Numbered from the stretch's first letter, positions 55,632-64,000 are shown. The stretch is DNA of 64,000 nucleotides from Marinomonas sp. CT5 (GCF_018336975.1 NZ_CP025572.1:4311027-4375026); one strand, 5' to 3'. Program-made: numbers and translations. Notes: generated from the letters alone by a model not told the origin.

Positions 55632-55667
55632 CTAAAAAAAACCACCGAGAGATCACACCTCGGTGGT
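55632..55667 (-). terminator. Intercistronic terminator/hairpin between TAXI protein and permease genes
   Basis: ACCACCGAG and CTCGGTGGT form a 9-bp stem; on the minus strand it is followed by eight T residues. It lies between the binding-protein stop and the permease start, so readthrough sets permease expression. Confidence 0.85.
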
Positions 55668-55693
55668 TACATTACATATCAAAGTTATCCTGA

Positions 55694-56680
55694 CTATTTG
55701 ATCCAGCCACGCTCTTTGTAATACTTAATAGCACCGGCATGAAGTGGTGCCGTTAGACCAGCACTGATCATTTCTTTAGGATCTAACGCTGCAAATGCGG
55801 GGTGCAAACGTTTGAAACGATCGAAGTTTTCAAAAACACCTTTAACTAAGTTATAAACGACTTTGTCTGACGTTGCTGTTGAGGTCACCAAGGTAGCTTT
55901 CAGGCCGTATGTATGAACATCATTCGGCGTGCCTTCGTACATACCACCTGGGATAGTGGCGTAACTGTAGTAAGGGAATTCAGCAATCAAGCTATCAACC
56001 GCTTTACCAGTGACATCGATAATATGCGTGGCACAAGTGCTGGTCGCTTCTTTCACATTCGCAACAGGGTGACCTGCTACCATGACAAAAGCATCAACTT
56101 TGTTATCGCAAAGCGCTTGGGATTGCTCGGAGGATTTCAGCTCGCCTGCTAACTTAAAATCAGACACTTTCATGCCTTTTTTATCCATCAAGGTCAGCAT
56201 GGTTGCACGTTGGCCAGAACCAGGGTTACCGATATTTACACGCTTACCTTTTAGGTCATCAAATGATTTGATATTGGCATCCGCTCTGGCAACCAAGGTA
56301 AAAATATCTGAATGTAGGGAGAATACGGAACGTAAATCTTGATATGGCCCCATATCTTTAAAATTCGAAGTACCATTATAGGCATGATATTGCCAATCAG
56401 ATTGCACAATACCAAAATTCAATCCACCGGAACGAATAGAATTTAAGTTAGCAATAGACCCTCCCGTAGAAGGAGCAGAACAGCGTAAATTATGTTCTTT
56501 AGCGTCACGATTTACCATTTTACAAATGGATTGACCGACAACGTAATACACGCCTGTTTGACCTGCTGTGCCAACAGAAAAATGTTCCACATCTGCAGCA
56601 AAGCCAGAGGTAGCATTTAACCCACTAGCAACAACGAATGCTGCCGTTGTATTTATTAATTTACTTCTTAGCTTACTCAT
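55694..56680 (-). CDS. TAXI family TRAP substrate-binding protein (second)
   Basis: The 328-residue precursor has a signal peptide (LINTTAAFVVASGLNATSGFA) and the family signature HFSVGTAGQTGVYYVVGQSI, then GKRVNIGNPGSGQRATML. It has two cysteine pairs in the mature part. The ATG at 56680 has GAGG upstream; the longer frame to 56770 lacks a plausible signal peptide at its start. It feeds the fused permease. Its location after proC and a class IV aminotransferase suggests an amino-acid-like substrate, which is inference. Confidence 0.9.
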   Translation of the reverse strand: MSKLRSKLINTTAAFVVASGLNATSGFAADVEHFSVGTAGQTGVYYVVGQSICKMVNRDAKEHNLRCSAPSTGGSIANLNSIRSGGLNFGIVQSDWQYHAYNGTSNFKDMGPYQDLRSVFSLHSDIFTLVARADANIKSFDDLKGKRVNIGNPGSGQRATMLTLMDKKGMKVSDFKLAGELKSSEQSQALCDNKVDAFVMVAGHPVANVKEATSTCATHIIDVTGKAVDSLIAEFPYYSYATIPGGMYEGTPNDVHTYGLKATLVTSTATSDKVVYNLVKGVFENFDRFKRLHPAFAALDPKEMISAGLTAPLHAGAIKYYKERGWIK

Positions 56681-56800
56681 TATGTTATTTCCTCGTTTCT
56701 TTCGTGTCATTTTTGAGGGAGCATTTGCTCTGATGATTGCTTCTATGCAATTTCTAATCACTATCGACACAACTAAAACTAGCGTGGCGATAGCTTATTT

Positions 56801-57622
56801 TTAAGCGAGTTCGATACTTCGCTTACGCGCAGCAACACAGCATGCTTCTACACGTTCTTTTACTTCGTTATTAGACATCAAGGCCTCAAGCCCCGCTTGA
56901 GTCGTGCCATTTGGGCTGGTAACGTTTTGCCTTAACGTTTCAACGTCTATGCCGCTTTCTTCTATTAAGCGCGCCGCACCAATCAAGGTATTCAATGCTA
57001 GCTCTTTGGCAAACTCAGCCTCTAAGTCAAGCGATTGCGCGGCTTCAATAAAACACTGAGCAAAATAAAATAGATACGCAGGACCACTGCCACTCACGGC
57101 TGTTACCGCGTGCATTTCCTCTTCATTCGACACCCAGTAAAACTTGCCCAGTGATGCAAAAAGAGTTTCTATGAGTGTCTCAAATAGACTGCGGCTTTCC
57201 GAAAAACCGACTGAAACGCCTTTACCTATCATGGCTGGCGTATTTGGCATAACCCGAACAACGTGATTTACATTCGGTAGCATGTCTAATAACGTCTGAA
57301 CCATTACCCCTGCAGCCACTGAGACCAAACAAGTTGAAGGCGAAATAAGTCGATTAAATTGAGCTAGATGCTTAACGATTATTTGCGGTTTAAGAGCTAA
57401 GAGAAAAACTTTAAACTCCAAACCTTGGGGAACATTTTCAACACTTTCGAAAGTATGTAGCCCTTTATCGCTGTAGACTTTTAAAGCATCTCGATTGTTA
57501 TCGATTAGATAAATTGAAGCTGGAGAAACACCTTGTTTCAGCCATCCTTCAATAATGGCGGATCCCATTCGTCCACCACCTACAACCAATATTTTATCGG
57601 TTAGATCTACCGTGTTGCTCAT
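56801..57622 (-). CDS. proC: Pyrroline-5-carboxylate reductase family protein
   Basis: The 273-residue protein has the N-terminal dinucleotide motif VVGGGRMGSAIIEGWL, the VVRVMPNTPAMIGKGV segment and the C-terminal family signature AVSGSGPAYLFYF and TSPNGTTQAGLEAL. It reduces Δ1-pyrroline-5-carboxylate to proline with NAD(P)H. It lies between an aminotransferase and a TRAP transporter, so it may act on a related cyclic imine in a catabolic route instead of being the housekeeping proC; the genome is needed to decide. Confidence 0.9.
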   Translation of the reverse strand: MSNTVDLTDKILVVGGGRMGSAIIEGWLKQGVSPASIYLIDNNRDALKVYSDKGLHTFESVENVPQGLEFKVFLLALKPQIIVKHLAQFNRLISPSTCLVSVAAGVMVQTLLDMLPNVNHVVRVMPNTPAMIGKGVSVGFSESRSLFETLIETLFASLGKFYWVSNEEEMHAVTAVSGSGPAYLFYFAQCFIEAAQSLDLEAEFAKELALNTLIGAARLIEESGIDVETLRQNVTSPNGTTQAGLEALMSNNEVKERVEACCVAARKRSIELA

Positions 57623-57645
57623 AATCTTATGCCTCCAATAGCTAC

Positions 57646-58557
57646 TTAGGCTGTAGCAAGCGCTTTATATAATTCACGGATGCGCTTAACCATAGGACCC
57701 GGTTTGCCATCACCAATCTCACGCCCATCAATCTTTACAACTGGGGTCTGCCCACCAAAAGTCCCTGTTACAAAGGCTTCATCTGCACCGTAAACTTCAA
57801 ATAAAGAAAAGTCTTTCTCGTAGACAGGAATGCCATTTGCAACACACAAATCGATAACTTTTTGTCGAGTAATACCGTTCATGCAATATCGTGGTGTCGA
57901 TGTCCACACTTCACCGTTTCGAACAATAAAGAAGTTAGTAGAGTTACAGGTTGCGACAAAGCCGTGGGGATCAAGCATTAAAGCCTCATCAGCACCCGCT
58001 TTCTGCGCATGAGTTAATGCCGTAATGCAATTCAATTTACTGTGTGAATTTAGCTTAGGATCTTGGCTGTTAGGTTGACCGCGCACGATATGAACAGTGA
58101 ATAGAGTCATGCCATTCTCTAACACGGCCGCACTTGGTTTACTATGTTCAGCGATAATGACGGTTGTTGAGCCATAAATGCTCAATCTAGGATCTTGAAA
58201 AGGATGCTTTTTGCGACCACGAGTGACCATCAACCGCAAATGCGCATCATGGGTCATATCATTCGCCGCTAGCGTGTCGTATAGCGCACTGATCATTTCT
58301 TCTCGTGTCAGATCAATTTTAAAATCCAACACTTTTGCTGAAGCATATAGACGATCAAGATGATCATCTAGAAAAGCAATTTTGCCATTATAGACTCGCA
58401 AGCCTTCCCAAATACCATCTCCCAACATAAAGCCACTATCGTAAACGGACACTACGGCTTCTTTTTTCGGTAGTAATTCACCATTCACATAGATTTTGAT
58501 CAATTCATTGCGACTATCTTCATCTGCTGAATGCGCACTAAAAGAATGGGACGACAT
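57646..58557 (-). CDS. Class IV (fold type IV) PLP aminotransferase
   Basis: The 303-residue protein belongs to the branched-chain/D-amino acid aminotransferase group: GFMLGDGIWEGLRVYNGKI, HLDRLYASAKVL, a catalytic lysine in PKLNSHSKLNCITAL and FVTGTFGGQTPVVKIDG near the end. It transfers the amino group of an L- or D-amino acid. It is the first gene of the operon with proC and, probably, the TAXI system, divergent from a GntR/FCD regulator. Substrate unknown. Confidence 0.88.
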   Translation of the reverse strand: MSSHSFSAHSADEDSRNELIKIYVNGELLPKKEAVVSVYDSGFMLGDGIWEGLRVYNGKIAFLDDHLDRLYASAKVLDFKIDLTREEMISALYDTLAANDMTHDAHLRLMVTRGRKKHPFQDPRLSIYGSTTVIIAEHSKPSAAVLENGMTLFTVHIVRGQPNSQDPKLNSHSKLNCITALTHAQKAGADEALMLDPHGFVATCNSTNFFIVRNGEVWTSTPRYCMNGITRQKVIDLCVANGIPVYEKDFSLFEVYGADEAFVTGTFGGQTPVVKIDGREIGDGKPGPMVKRIRELYKALATA

Positions 58558-58638
58558 ATTTCACTCCAACAATCTAAGAATTTACGTGATCTTATTTTGA
58601 TCAACTTGATTTTTTCAGAGTATAGACAGAAAAGTTCG

Positions 58639-58669
58639 TTGTCAACTGTATGATTGTCAACAATCATAC
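58639..58669. promoter_or_regulatory. Palindrome and repeat, probable operator of the GntR/FCD regulator
   Basis: GTATGATTGT and ACAATCATAC (58648-58669) form a perfect 22-bp palindrome with a CA centre. Its core TTGTCAACAA fits the TTGT-N2-ACAA form of FCD-type sites. TTGTCAAC occurs again at 58639-58646. It lies between the divergent aminotransferase and regulator genes. Confidence 0.6.
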
Positions 58670-58759
58670 TTTAATTCATTATCTTATTTCTCCTAGAGAC
58701 AGATTTTGCTATCTTTACAACGCCGCAGTTATCTGTTTCGTTCTCAAAACTAGGAACCT

Positions 58760-59446
58760 ATGTCTACACTAAAATTAAAACCCATTCACAAGGATAGAAC
58801 GCTTCGCGCAAACGTCGCCGAACAACTACGAGAAGCCATCATTAATGGTGATTTGCGTCCTGGTACAAAACTCGTTGAATCCCAACTATCCAGTTTGCTG
58901 GGAGTAAGCCGAGGCCCTCTAAGGGAAGCTATCCGTCAATTAGTTGATCAGGGGTTGATTGACAGCATCCCCTATACAGGGACTTACGTGGCTAAAATCA
59001 CGGTAAAGGCGATTCAAGAGCTATACTCTTTTCGAACTGAGTTGGAGCAGTTTGCTTTCAAGCTAGTATGGGAAAAAAGAGATGAAAACTTCAGAAAAGA
59101 GCTAAATGATCAACTTAAAAAACTCATCAATGCCATAAAAAACAATGACAGAGAAGCCGCTATTTTTGAAGAATTAGAACTGCATAACGTCGCTTATAAA
59201 TACAGTGGACATGAACTTCTTCAGGACACTTGGCAACGCCTACGAGGTCGGCTACATCTTTACTTTACGCTCCATCAAACCGCACATAATAGAGCTGGGC
59301 CGCTCATTAATGCTCATGACACATACGTGGAACTCGCGTTAGGTGATGATCTCAACGCTATGCTTGATCATATTACGGAGCACATGCAACAGGGCTATGA
59401 AAAAGTAGAAGTGCTCGTTGCTGACATTCAACAGAACACGATTTAG
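58760..59446 (+). CDS. GntR family regulator, FadR/FCD type
   Basis: The 228-residue protein has the winged-helix domain (GTKLVESQLSSLLGVSRGPLREAIRQL) and an all-helical FCD effector domain from about residue 85. FCD regulators bind carboxylates or amino acids. It is divergent from the aminotransferase/proC/TRAP cluster and probably represses it through the palindrome at 58648-58669. AGGAACCT precedes the ATG. Confidence 0.92.
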   Translation: MSTLKLKPIHKDRTLRANVAEQLREAIINGDLRPGTKLVESQLSSLLGVSRGPLREAIRQLVDQGLIDSIPYTGTYVAKITVKAIQELYSFRTELEQFAFKLVWEKRDENFRKELNDQLKKLINAIKNNDREAAIFEELELHNVAYKYSGHELLQDTWQRLRGRLHLYFTLHQTAHNRAGPLINAHDTYVELALGDDLNAMLDHITEHMQQGYEKVEVLVADIQQNTI

Positions 59447-59468
59447 CTTCCGTACAATAATACTGACT

Positions 59469-59499
59469 GCAAAAGTCGAAGACGTATCTCGGCTTTTGC
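59469..59499. terminator. Hairpin after the GntR gene
   Basis: GCAAAAGTCGA (59469-59479) pairs with TCGGCTTTTGC (59489-59499) over 11 bp, with one wobble. It lies 23 bp after the GntR stop. The T-run is inside the 3' arm, so a terminator role is probable but not certain. Confidence 0.5.
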
Positions 59500-59615
59500 A
59501 ACGTCTTACATAAAACACATAACCGTACATCCATTTTCTAGGTTACCTTTTTCTACGCATCTAAAGTGAGACTGCGTTAATCCCTTAAAACCGTTATCAT
59601 AAGCGTAGCGAATTA

Positions 59616-62156
59616 ATGAGCCGTCTTATGTCTAGCGAACTGCCAATTTATCAACTGATTCCACAGCTGACCCATCAATTAGAGCACCACCACGAAGCAA
59701 TTCTAGAAGCCGCTCCCGGTGCAGGTAAAACCACTGTGGTGCCCATTGCTCTGATGGATCAAACTTGGCTGAAAGGCCGTAAAATCATCATGCTAGAACC
59801 AAGGCGTTTAGCGGCAAAAGCGGCCGCCAAACGTCTTGCAGATACCCTAGACGAACCTTTAGGAAAGCGTATTGGCTATCGCATTCGCCACGAAGGCAAA
59901 GAAAGTTCTCAAACCCAAGTTTTGGTGGTCACCGAAGGCGTTTTAACTCGCATGCTGCACGAAGATCCGAGTTTAGAAGACATTGCGCTCGTTATTTTTG
60001 ATGAATTTCACGAGCGTAACCTTCACTCAGACTTGGCGTTTGCTTTATGCCTACAGGCACGGGAACTGTATCGCGACGAAGACCCCCTTAAACTTTTAGT
60101 GATGTCGGCCACTCTAGACACAGAAACACTGGAAGCACGACTTGGTTGCTCGACACTGACCAGCCAAGGACGAAGCTTTCCAATCACGACTCATTACAGC
60201 AATAAAGCCCTGAAAAGTTTTCAAGTTACCGACGAGGTAGTTCGCCTTACTTGCCAAGCTTTCAATGAAGAATCCGGCAGCCTATTGGTGTTCTTGCCCG
60301 GTCAAAAAGAAATTCGTCAAGCAGCGACACAGCTACAACAGCGCCTAGGTCATGAAGAACATCTCAGCATTCTACCTCTGTATGGCGAGCTTAGCTTAAA
60401 AGAACAAGAAACGGTTATTGAGCCAGTAATAGCACCAGCCAGAAAAATCGTCTTGGCAACCAGCATTGCGCAAACCAGTTTAACCATTGAAGGAATCCGA
60501 GTTGTTATCGACAGCGGACTCAGCCGCGAGGCTCGCTTTGATGCCAGTACGGCCACGACAAGATTACATACTCGTCGTGCTACTCAAGCCGAAACAATTC
60601 AACGGATGGGGCGAGCAGGACGCACCGAAGCAGGCGTGTGCTATCGATGGTGGAGCGAAGCGCAACAACATCAACTTGCCCCTCAGGCTCAACCTCAGAT
60701 AGAGATCAGTGATCTTAGTAGCCTAGTAATGGATTTGGCGAAATGGGGCGTGCAAGAACGCCTTGAACTGGATTGGATTACGCCACCGCCAAACAGTCAT
60801 TGGCAACAAGCGATAGGCTTACTTTCTAACCTTCAGGCTCTGGAACAATCCTCTGGGTCATCACCCTCTTTGACACTAAGCCATCTTGGCGAGCAAATGA
60901 GCGAGCTTGGCATCGAACCTCGCCTCGCTAGACTGTTATTAGACGGCAAACTTATCAATAACAGCGACGCCGCCAGCGCCATCTGCACCATTTTGTCTGA
61001 AGGCGATCCACTCTCAAATCATCACAGCGACTTAACAGACCGCCTCAATTGGTTAACAGGTCATTATCAGGCGCAAAGTAAACGACCAAGACAGAACTAC
61101 TTAAAAGCACAGCAACAGTGGCAAAAACGCAGTCAGCAAATCAGCATTCAAGAAGTCTCCATTGATGATAAAAATGATCTCGCCTTTTTACTGATTCGAG
61201 CCTTTGCAGATCGTATTGCACAACGCGTTGGGCAAGATCATGATAAGGCGCGCTACAAACTCGCTAATGGAAGACTAGCAAGCCTGTCTTCTCTCGACCC
61301 TTGTGCACAAAGTGAATGGGTTATTGCCTTGGACATCGGCGGACATCATGGCCAAGATGAAGACCGTATTTTCCTTGCCTGCCCGTTTAAACTCGACTTG
61401 CTGCTCGCTAATTTCACCGATTTACTCACCATCAAACATCATCTTGCTTGGTCAAAAAAAGAGGCACGTTTGCTAAGTGAGTCACAACGCTGGATAGGTA
61501 AACTTTGCATTGATAAACAGAAGCTTACGACACCATCTGAAGAAGATATAAGCCAAGCTGTTTGCCAGTACATTCGTCAAGAAGGCCTTAGTGTTCTGCC
61601 TTGGAATGAATCCAGTAAACAGCTGAAAGCACGTATGCAATTCGCCTTCCTGCATGATCAACAGAACCCATGGCCAGACTGTTCTGATAATGGATTATTG
61701 CATGATTTAGAAACATGGCTTGGCCCCTATCTTGGGAAAGTGACCAATCAACAGGCCATAAATAAACTGGGGCTAAATGACATCTTACTAAGTCGGCTTG
61801 ATTGGAACCAACAGCAACACCTTCATCAGAATGTCCCTGCAAGAATAACGGTACCATCAGGAGCAAGTCATACCATAGACTACTGCGAGCAACAGCCAAC
61901 CTTAAGAGTGAAATTGCAGGAAATGTTTGGCTATACAAAAAGCCCAACCGTACTGAATCAGATCATACGTATTGAATTGCTATCGCCAGGGCAAAGGCCA
62001 CTCGCTGTCACTCAAGATTTGGCCTTCTTTTGGCGTGAAGCCTATCCAGAAGTACGAAAAGAAATGCGTGGTAGATACCCAAAACACCCTTGGCCAGAAG
62101 ATCCTCTCAGCGCGTTAGCAACATCGAAAACCAATCGAGCATTACGATCATCTTAA
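59616..62156 (+). CDS. hrpB: ATP-dependent helicase HrpB
   Basis: The 846-residue protein has the DEAH/RHA-type helicase core: Walker A EAAPGAGKTT, PRRLAAKAAA, DEFH (motif II), SATLD and QRMGRAGRTEAG (motif VI), followed by a long HrpB-specific C-terminal region. HrpB is a putative RNA helicase of unknown precise role. A second in-frame ATG at 59628 could be the start. It converges with, and overlaps by 9 nt, the phosphotransferase gene. Confidence 0.95.
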   Translation: MSRLMSSELPIYQLIPQLTHQLEHHHEAILEAAPGAGKTTVVPIALMDQTWLKGRKIIMLEPRRLAAKAAAKRLADTLDEPLGKRIGYRIRHEGKESSQTQVLVVTEGVLTRMLHEDPSLEDIALVIFDEFHERNLHSDLAFALCLQARELYRDEDPLKLLVMSATLDTETLEARLGCSTLTSQGRSFPITTHYSNKALKSFQVTDEVVRLTCQAFNEESGSLLVFLPGQKEIRQAATQLQQRLGHEEHLSILPLYGELSLKEQETVIEPVIAPARKIVLATSIAQTSLTIEGIRVVIDSGLSREARFDASTATTRLHTRRATQAETIQRMGRAGRTEAGVCYRWWSEAQQHQLAPQAQPQIEISDLSSLVMDLAKWGVQERLELDWITPPPNSHWQQAIGLLSNLQALEQSSGSSPSLTLSHLGEQMSELGIEPRLARLLLDGKLINNSDAASAICTILSEGDPLSNHHSDLTDRLNWLTGHYQAQSKRPRQNYLKAQQQWQKRSQQISIQEVSIDDKNDLAFLLIRAFADRIAQRVGQDHDKARYKLANGRLASLSSLDPCAQSEWVIALDIGGHHGQDEDRIFLACPFKLDLLLANFTDLLTIKHHLAWSKKEARLLSESQRWIGKLCIDKQKLTTPSEEDISQAVCQYIRQEGLSVLPWNESSKQLKARMQFAFLHDQQNPWPDCSDNGLLHDLETWLGPYLGKVTNQQAINKLGLNDILLSRLDWNQQQHLHQNVPARITVPSGASHTIDYCEQQPTLRVKLQEMFGYTKSPTVLNQIIRIELLSPGQRPLAVTQDLAFFWREAYPEVRKEMRGRYPKHPWPEDPLSALATSKTNRALRSS

Positions 62157-63137
62157 TTGACTGAGCGCTTGTTCGGTCAACTGCTGACTAAAAGGAGTAT
62201 TCTTAGGGTGAGTTGGCGACCAGCCCATGATGAAACGATGAAAGTCGGCCCAAGCAATAGGAAATAAGTTATACCATTCTTGAGCCACAGCCTCGGCCAA
62301 GTCTGGAGACTCTCCTGTAGCAATTAAGCAGCGAGACAACTCTGAAAAGTAGATATCTAAAAAATATTCCAAATGCTGCCGTAGTTTAGCTTCACTAAAA
62401 CAACTGCCCAAGAAATACGCGAGATCCTGAACGCCAATACCTCGACCTACGTACTGGAAATCGACCGCAGCAACCTCACTGAGATCTTCAGCAAAACAAA
62501 AATTCGCCAACTTAGCATCACCATGAACAAGCGTCTGATAACGTGCCTGATTAATGGCTTGATCAAGACTCTCTGCTGACTCCTTCAAAGGGGAATCCAT
62601 CATAGCTTGCCATTCATCTGGACGCGTCTGTAAATGCCAATAAGTGCCGCGTTGCCATAAACCGTCAGGCCAATTAGATTGTCGGCCAGACTGCAAGAAA
62701 CGACTATGGAAGTTTGCTAACCAATGCAGCACCACAGCGACGTCTTCCAGCTCCATAGAAGAACATCGACGAGGATATCCAGCCTCATCCAAGTCTTCTA
62801 ATAACAAATACATCTGCCCTTCTTGCTGCCATGACGCAAAGCACTTCGCCACTCTCTCACTCACTTGGCACTGCTCAGCCCAATGCTGATACCAATTTGC
62901 TTCTACTTGATAAGAGTGAACTTTACGGTCGTGAGCAAAGCTCGATTGCCAGCCTCGAGGATGCGCCTTCATTTCACCAAACTGAATCGATTTCAGCACC
63001 ACACTTTGAGCAATATCAGCCCCTTGAATGGCAAAACGAACCACCTCGCCATAACCACTCCACAAACTTTGAATGGAATCCATTCGTGTCACCTGATTGG
63101 CATGTAACGCTCGCTTTATAAAAATTTCAGGGGTCAT
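62148..63137 (-). CDS. Aminoglycoside/choline-kinase-like phosphotransferase
   Basis: The 329-residue protein has the kinase-like fold of the APH/EcKinase group: YLLLEDLDEAGYPRR near residue 120, the catalytic loop LVHGDAKLANFC and AVDFQYVGRG with the metal-binding Asp. Such enzymes phosphorylate small molecules with a hydroxyl group. I chose the ATG at 63137; a TTG at 63152 is possible and neither has a clear ribosome site. It converges with hrpB with a short overlap. Substrate unknown. Confidence 0.85.
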   Translation of the reverse strand: MTPEIFIKRALHANQVTRMDSIQSLWSGYGEVVRFAIQGADIAQSVVLKSIQFGEMKAHPRGWQSSFAHDRKVHSYQVEANWYQHWAEQCQVSERVAKCFASWQQEGQMYLLLEDLDEAGYPRRCSSMELEDVAVVLHWLANFHSRFLQSGRQSNWPDGLWQRGTYWHLQTRPDEWQAMMDSPLKESAESLDQAINQARYQTLVHGDAKLANFCFAEDLSEVAAVDFQYVGRGIGVQDLAYFLGSCFSEAKLRQHLEYFLDIYFSELSRCLIATGESPDLAEAVAQEWYNLFPIAWADFHRFIMGWSPTHPKNTPFSQQLTEQALSQLR

Positions 63138-63583
63138 AAAATTCGCAAACAATAAAGGGGTCAGTGGATAGCAGGTATTTTAACGTAAATGCGGTTTATA
63201 CTCACGGAACTAAAGGCAAGACGAGATGGCACATTATTTATGATAGCTGGAAGTACTCAGCTTTATCCTGATTCATGCCATCTTGGCACTGGAATCACGC
63301 AGACGCGTTGAGATTAATATCCCCCTCCCAACCGCCCCCCTCCGTGAGGGAGAGGAGCTAAAATGCCTAAACAGCTAACAACATAAGTGCTCTAATACAT
63401 CCCTTAATCCTAATACATGCCGTCTTGGCATTGGATTCGCGCTGAAGTGTTGAACTGGATAACCGCTTCCCAACACTTCATTTATGCTGATTGATGCCGT
63501 CTTAGCATTGGATTCGCGCAGACGCGTTGAGCTTGCGATACAGGCGCAAGCGGAGGCAATGGTAAGATGGCATTTCCTGCAGA
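63138..63583. repeat. Intergenic region with three 43-bp repeats
   Basis: This gene-free stretch holds three degenerate copies of one 43-bp unit at 63270-63312, 63412-63454 and 63489-63531. Each unit contains ATGCC-N5-GGCAT-like and CGCG-N4-CGCG-like short stems. Other features are a 10-bp stem (63443-63452 with 63471-63480) and a GC-rich hairpin near 63323-63356 (CCCCCTCCGTGAGGGAGAGG). The short reading frames here have no coding character. The role is unknown; it may be a dispersed repeat family or decayed elements. Confidence 0.6.
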
Positions 63584-63618
63584 CGAAAAAAAGCCCTGAC
63601 AGCGTTCGCGATCAGGGC
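63584..63618 (-). terminator. Second terminator of the rRNA operon
   Basis: On the minus strand GCCCTGA and TCAGGGC form a 7-bp stem with extra pairs in the loop, followed by seven T residues. It lies about 175 bp after the 5S end. Confidence 0.75.
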
Positions 63619-63744
63619 CTTCTTAATGTAAAGCTCAACGGTGCTTATCCTCTTGCAGGGCTGTCACATGCGTGTCTTTGATAAGGAGCCCCACACACAC
63701 GAGGAAGCAATCTCGTGGGAGCAACCCTATAAAACACCAAAACG

Positions 63745-63781
63745 AAAAAACCCCGCCCTGCTGAGCAGGACGGGGTTCTTT
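63745..63781 (-). terminator. First terminator of the rRNA operon
   Basis: On the minus strand CCCCGTCCTGCT pairs with the following AGCAGGGCGGGG (one wobble or mismatch) and runs into TTTTTT. It is just downstream of the 5S gene. Confidence 0.85.
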
Positions 63782-63792
63782 TCAATATAAAG

Positions 63793-63906
63793 CTTGACGA
63801 CGACCTACTCTCACATGGGATCTCCCACACTACCATTGGCGATGGCGCTTTTCACTTCTGAGTTCGGGATGGGATCAGGTGGTTCAACGCCTCTATGATC
63901 GTCAAG
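63793..63906 (-). rRNA. rrf: 5S ribosomal RNA
   Basis: The minus strand reads CTTGACGATCATAGAGGCGT at the 5' end, contains the conserved CACCTGATCCCATCCCGAAC and AGTGTGGGAGATCCCATGTG regions, and ends with a segment complementary to the start (helix I, GACGATC/GTCGTC). Length is about 114 nt, within the usual range. Ends are estimated to within a few bases. The 23S gene must lie upstream, beyond the right edge of the window. Confidence 0.95.
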
Positions 63907-63907
63907 C

Positions 63908-64000
63908 AATTCGTTTTGCGTTTTGTTCTGGTTGGACGTTGTCGTCTCACCAAAACACGCGAATACGTGCTTGGATCTTTAACAATTCATTTTGAAATAG
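63908..64000 (-). other. 23S-5S spacer (partial)
   Basis: This segment upstream of the 5S gene shows a short stem (CACG-N6-CGTG near 63955-63968) and a GATCTTTAACAATTC stretch on the plus strand, a sequence known from rRNA spacers and leaders. The 23S 3' end is not included. Confidence 0.5.

Noticed and set aside
63323..63356. GC-rich hairpin resembling a terminator
   Set aside because: No T-run follows on either strand and no gene ends just before it; it is more like a dispersed intergenic repeat.
63270..63531. Possible CRISPR array
   Set aside because: Only three degenerate units with irregular spacing and no unique, equal-sized spacers; no cas genes are nearby.
63484..63836. Short open frames on both strands before and over the 5S gene
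   Set aside because: They cover repeats, rRNA terminators and the 5S gene itself, and have no protein-like composition.
63973..63990. boxA-like GATCTTTAACAATTC on the plus strand as an antitermination site
   Set aside because: It is on the strand opposite to the rRNA transcript in this window, so it cannot serve the minus-strand operon in the usual way.

Overview
The window looks like a chromosomal segment of a marine gammaproteobacterium of the Oceanospirillales, probably Marinomonas or a close relative. This is inferred from moderate GC content, many TAXI-type TRAP and sugar ABC transporters, chemoreceptors, several two-component systems, a CIO-like bd oxidase and the style of the rRNA operon. 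It is not shown by a marker gene. No intact transposase, phage gene, CRISPR array or tRNA was seen. Most genes lie on the minus strand in compact operons, and no clear frameshifted gene was found.

Region by region: 1-5.6 kb holds the tail of an MFS transporter, an M20 peptidase with a TauE/SafE exporter under a divergent LysR regulator, and a chemoreceptor. 5.7-12 kb holds a membrane histidine kinase and an NtrC-type sigma54 activator divergent from a cydAB (CIO-like) operon that includes two tiny membrane proteins. The shared region carries a good -24/-12 promoter, two upstream repeats and a perfect FNR/Anr box. 12-18.2 kb is a TAXI TRAP transporter next to an OmpR-type regulator, a TctE-like kinase and an orphan solute-binding protein. 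18.5-20.3 kb holds an EamA exporter and a one-domain voltage-gated channel with an unusually acidic filter.

20.4-32.3 kb is a catabolic operon under a GntR/HutC regulator. It has a ribose-type ABC transporter, two SDRs, a class II aldolase and a PfkB kinase, and unexpectedly also a flavin monooxygenase and an aldehyde dehydrogenase. Two near-identical palindromes abut its promoter. 32.4-38.9 kb holds an acyl-CoA operon (MFS, MaoC, DUF35, a thiolase-fold protein without its catalytic cysteine, acetoacetyl-CoA-type ligase) divergent from a genuine thiolase, with two 18-bp palindromes between them. 39-41 kb holds a small unknown protein, a MscS-type protein and an AEC carrier.

40.9-48.4 kb is a fructose-type ABC transporter (frcBCA) with a second binding protein and a hybrid kinase/response regulator pair. 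A 262-bp MITE with IS5-type ends sits between the response regulator and a ferredoxin gene. 49-53 kb holds a second chemoreceptor and a SulP transporter. 53-59.4 kb holds a second TAXI TRAP system with proC, a class IV aminotransferase and a divergent GntR/FCD regulator. 59.6-63.1 kb holds hrpB and a phosphotransferase. The right end is a repeat-rich spacer, two terminators and the 5S rRNA of an rRNA operon on the minus strand; its 23S gene lies beyond the window.
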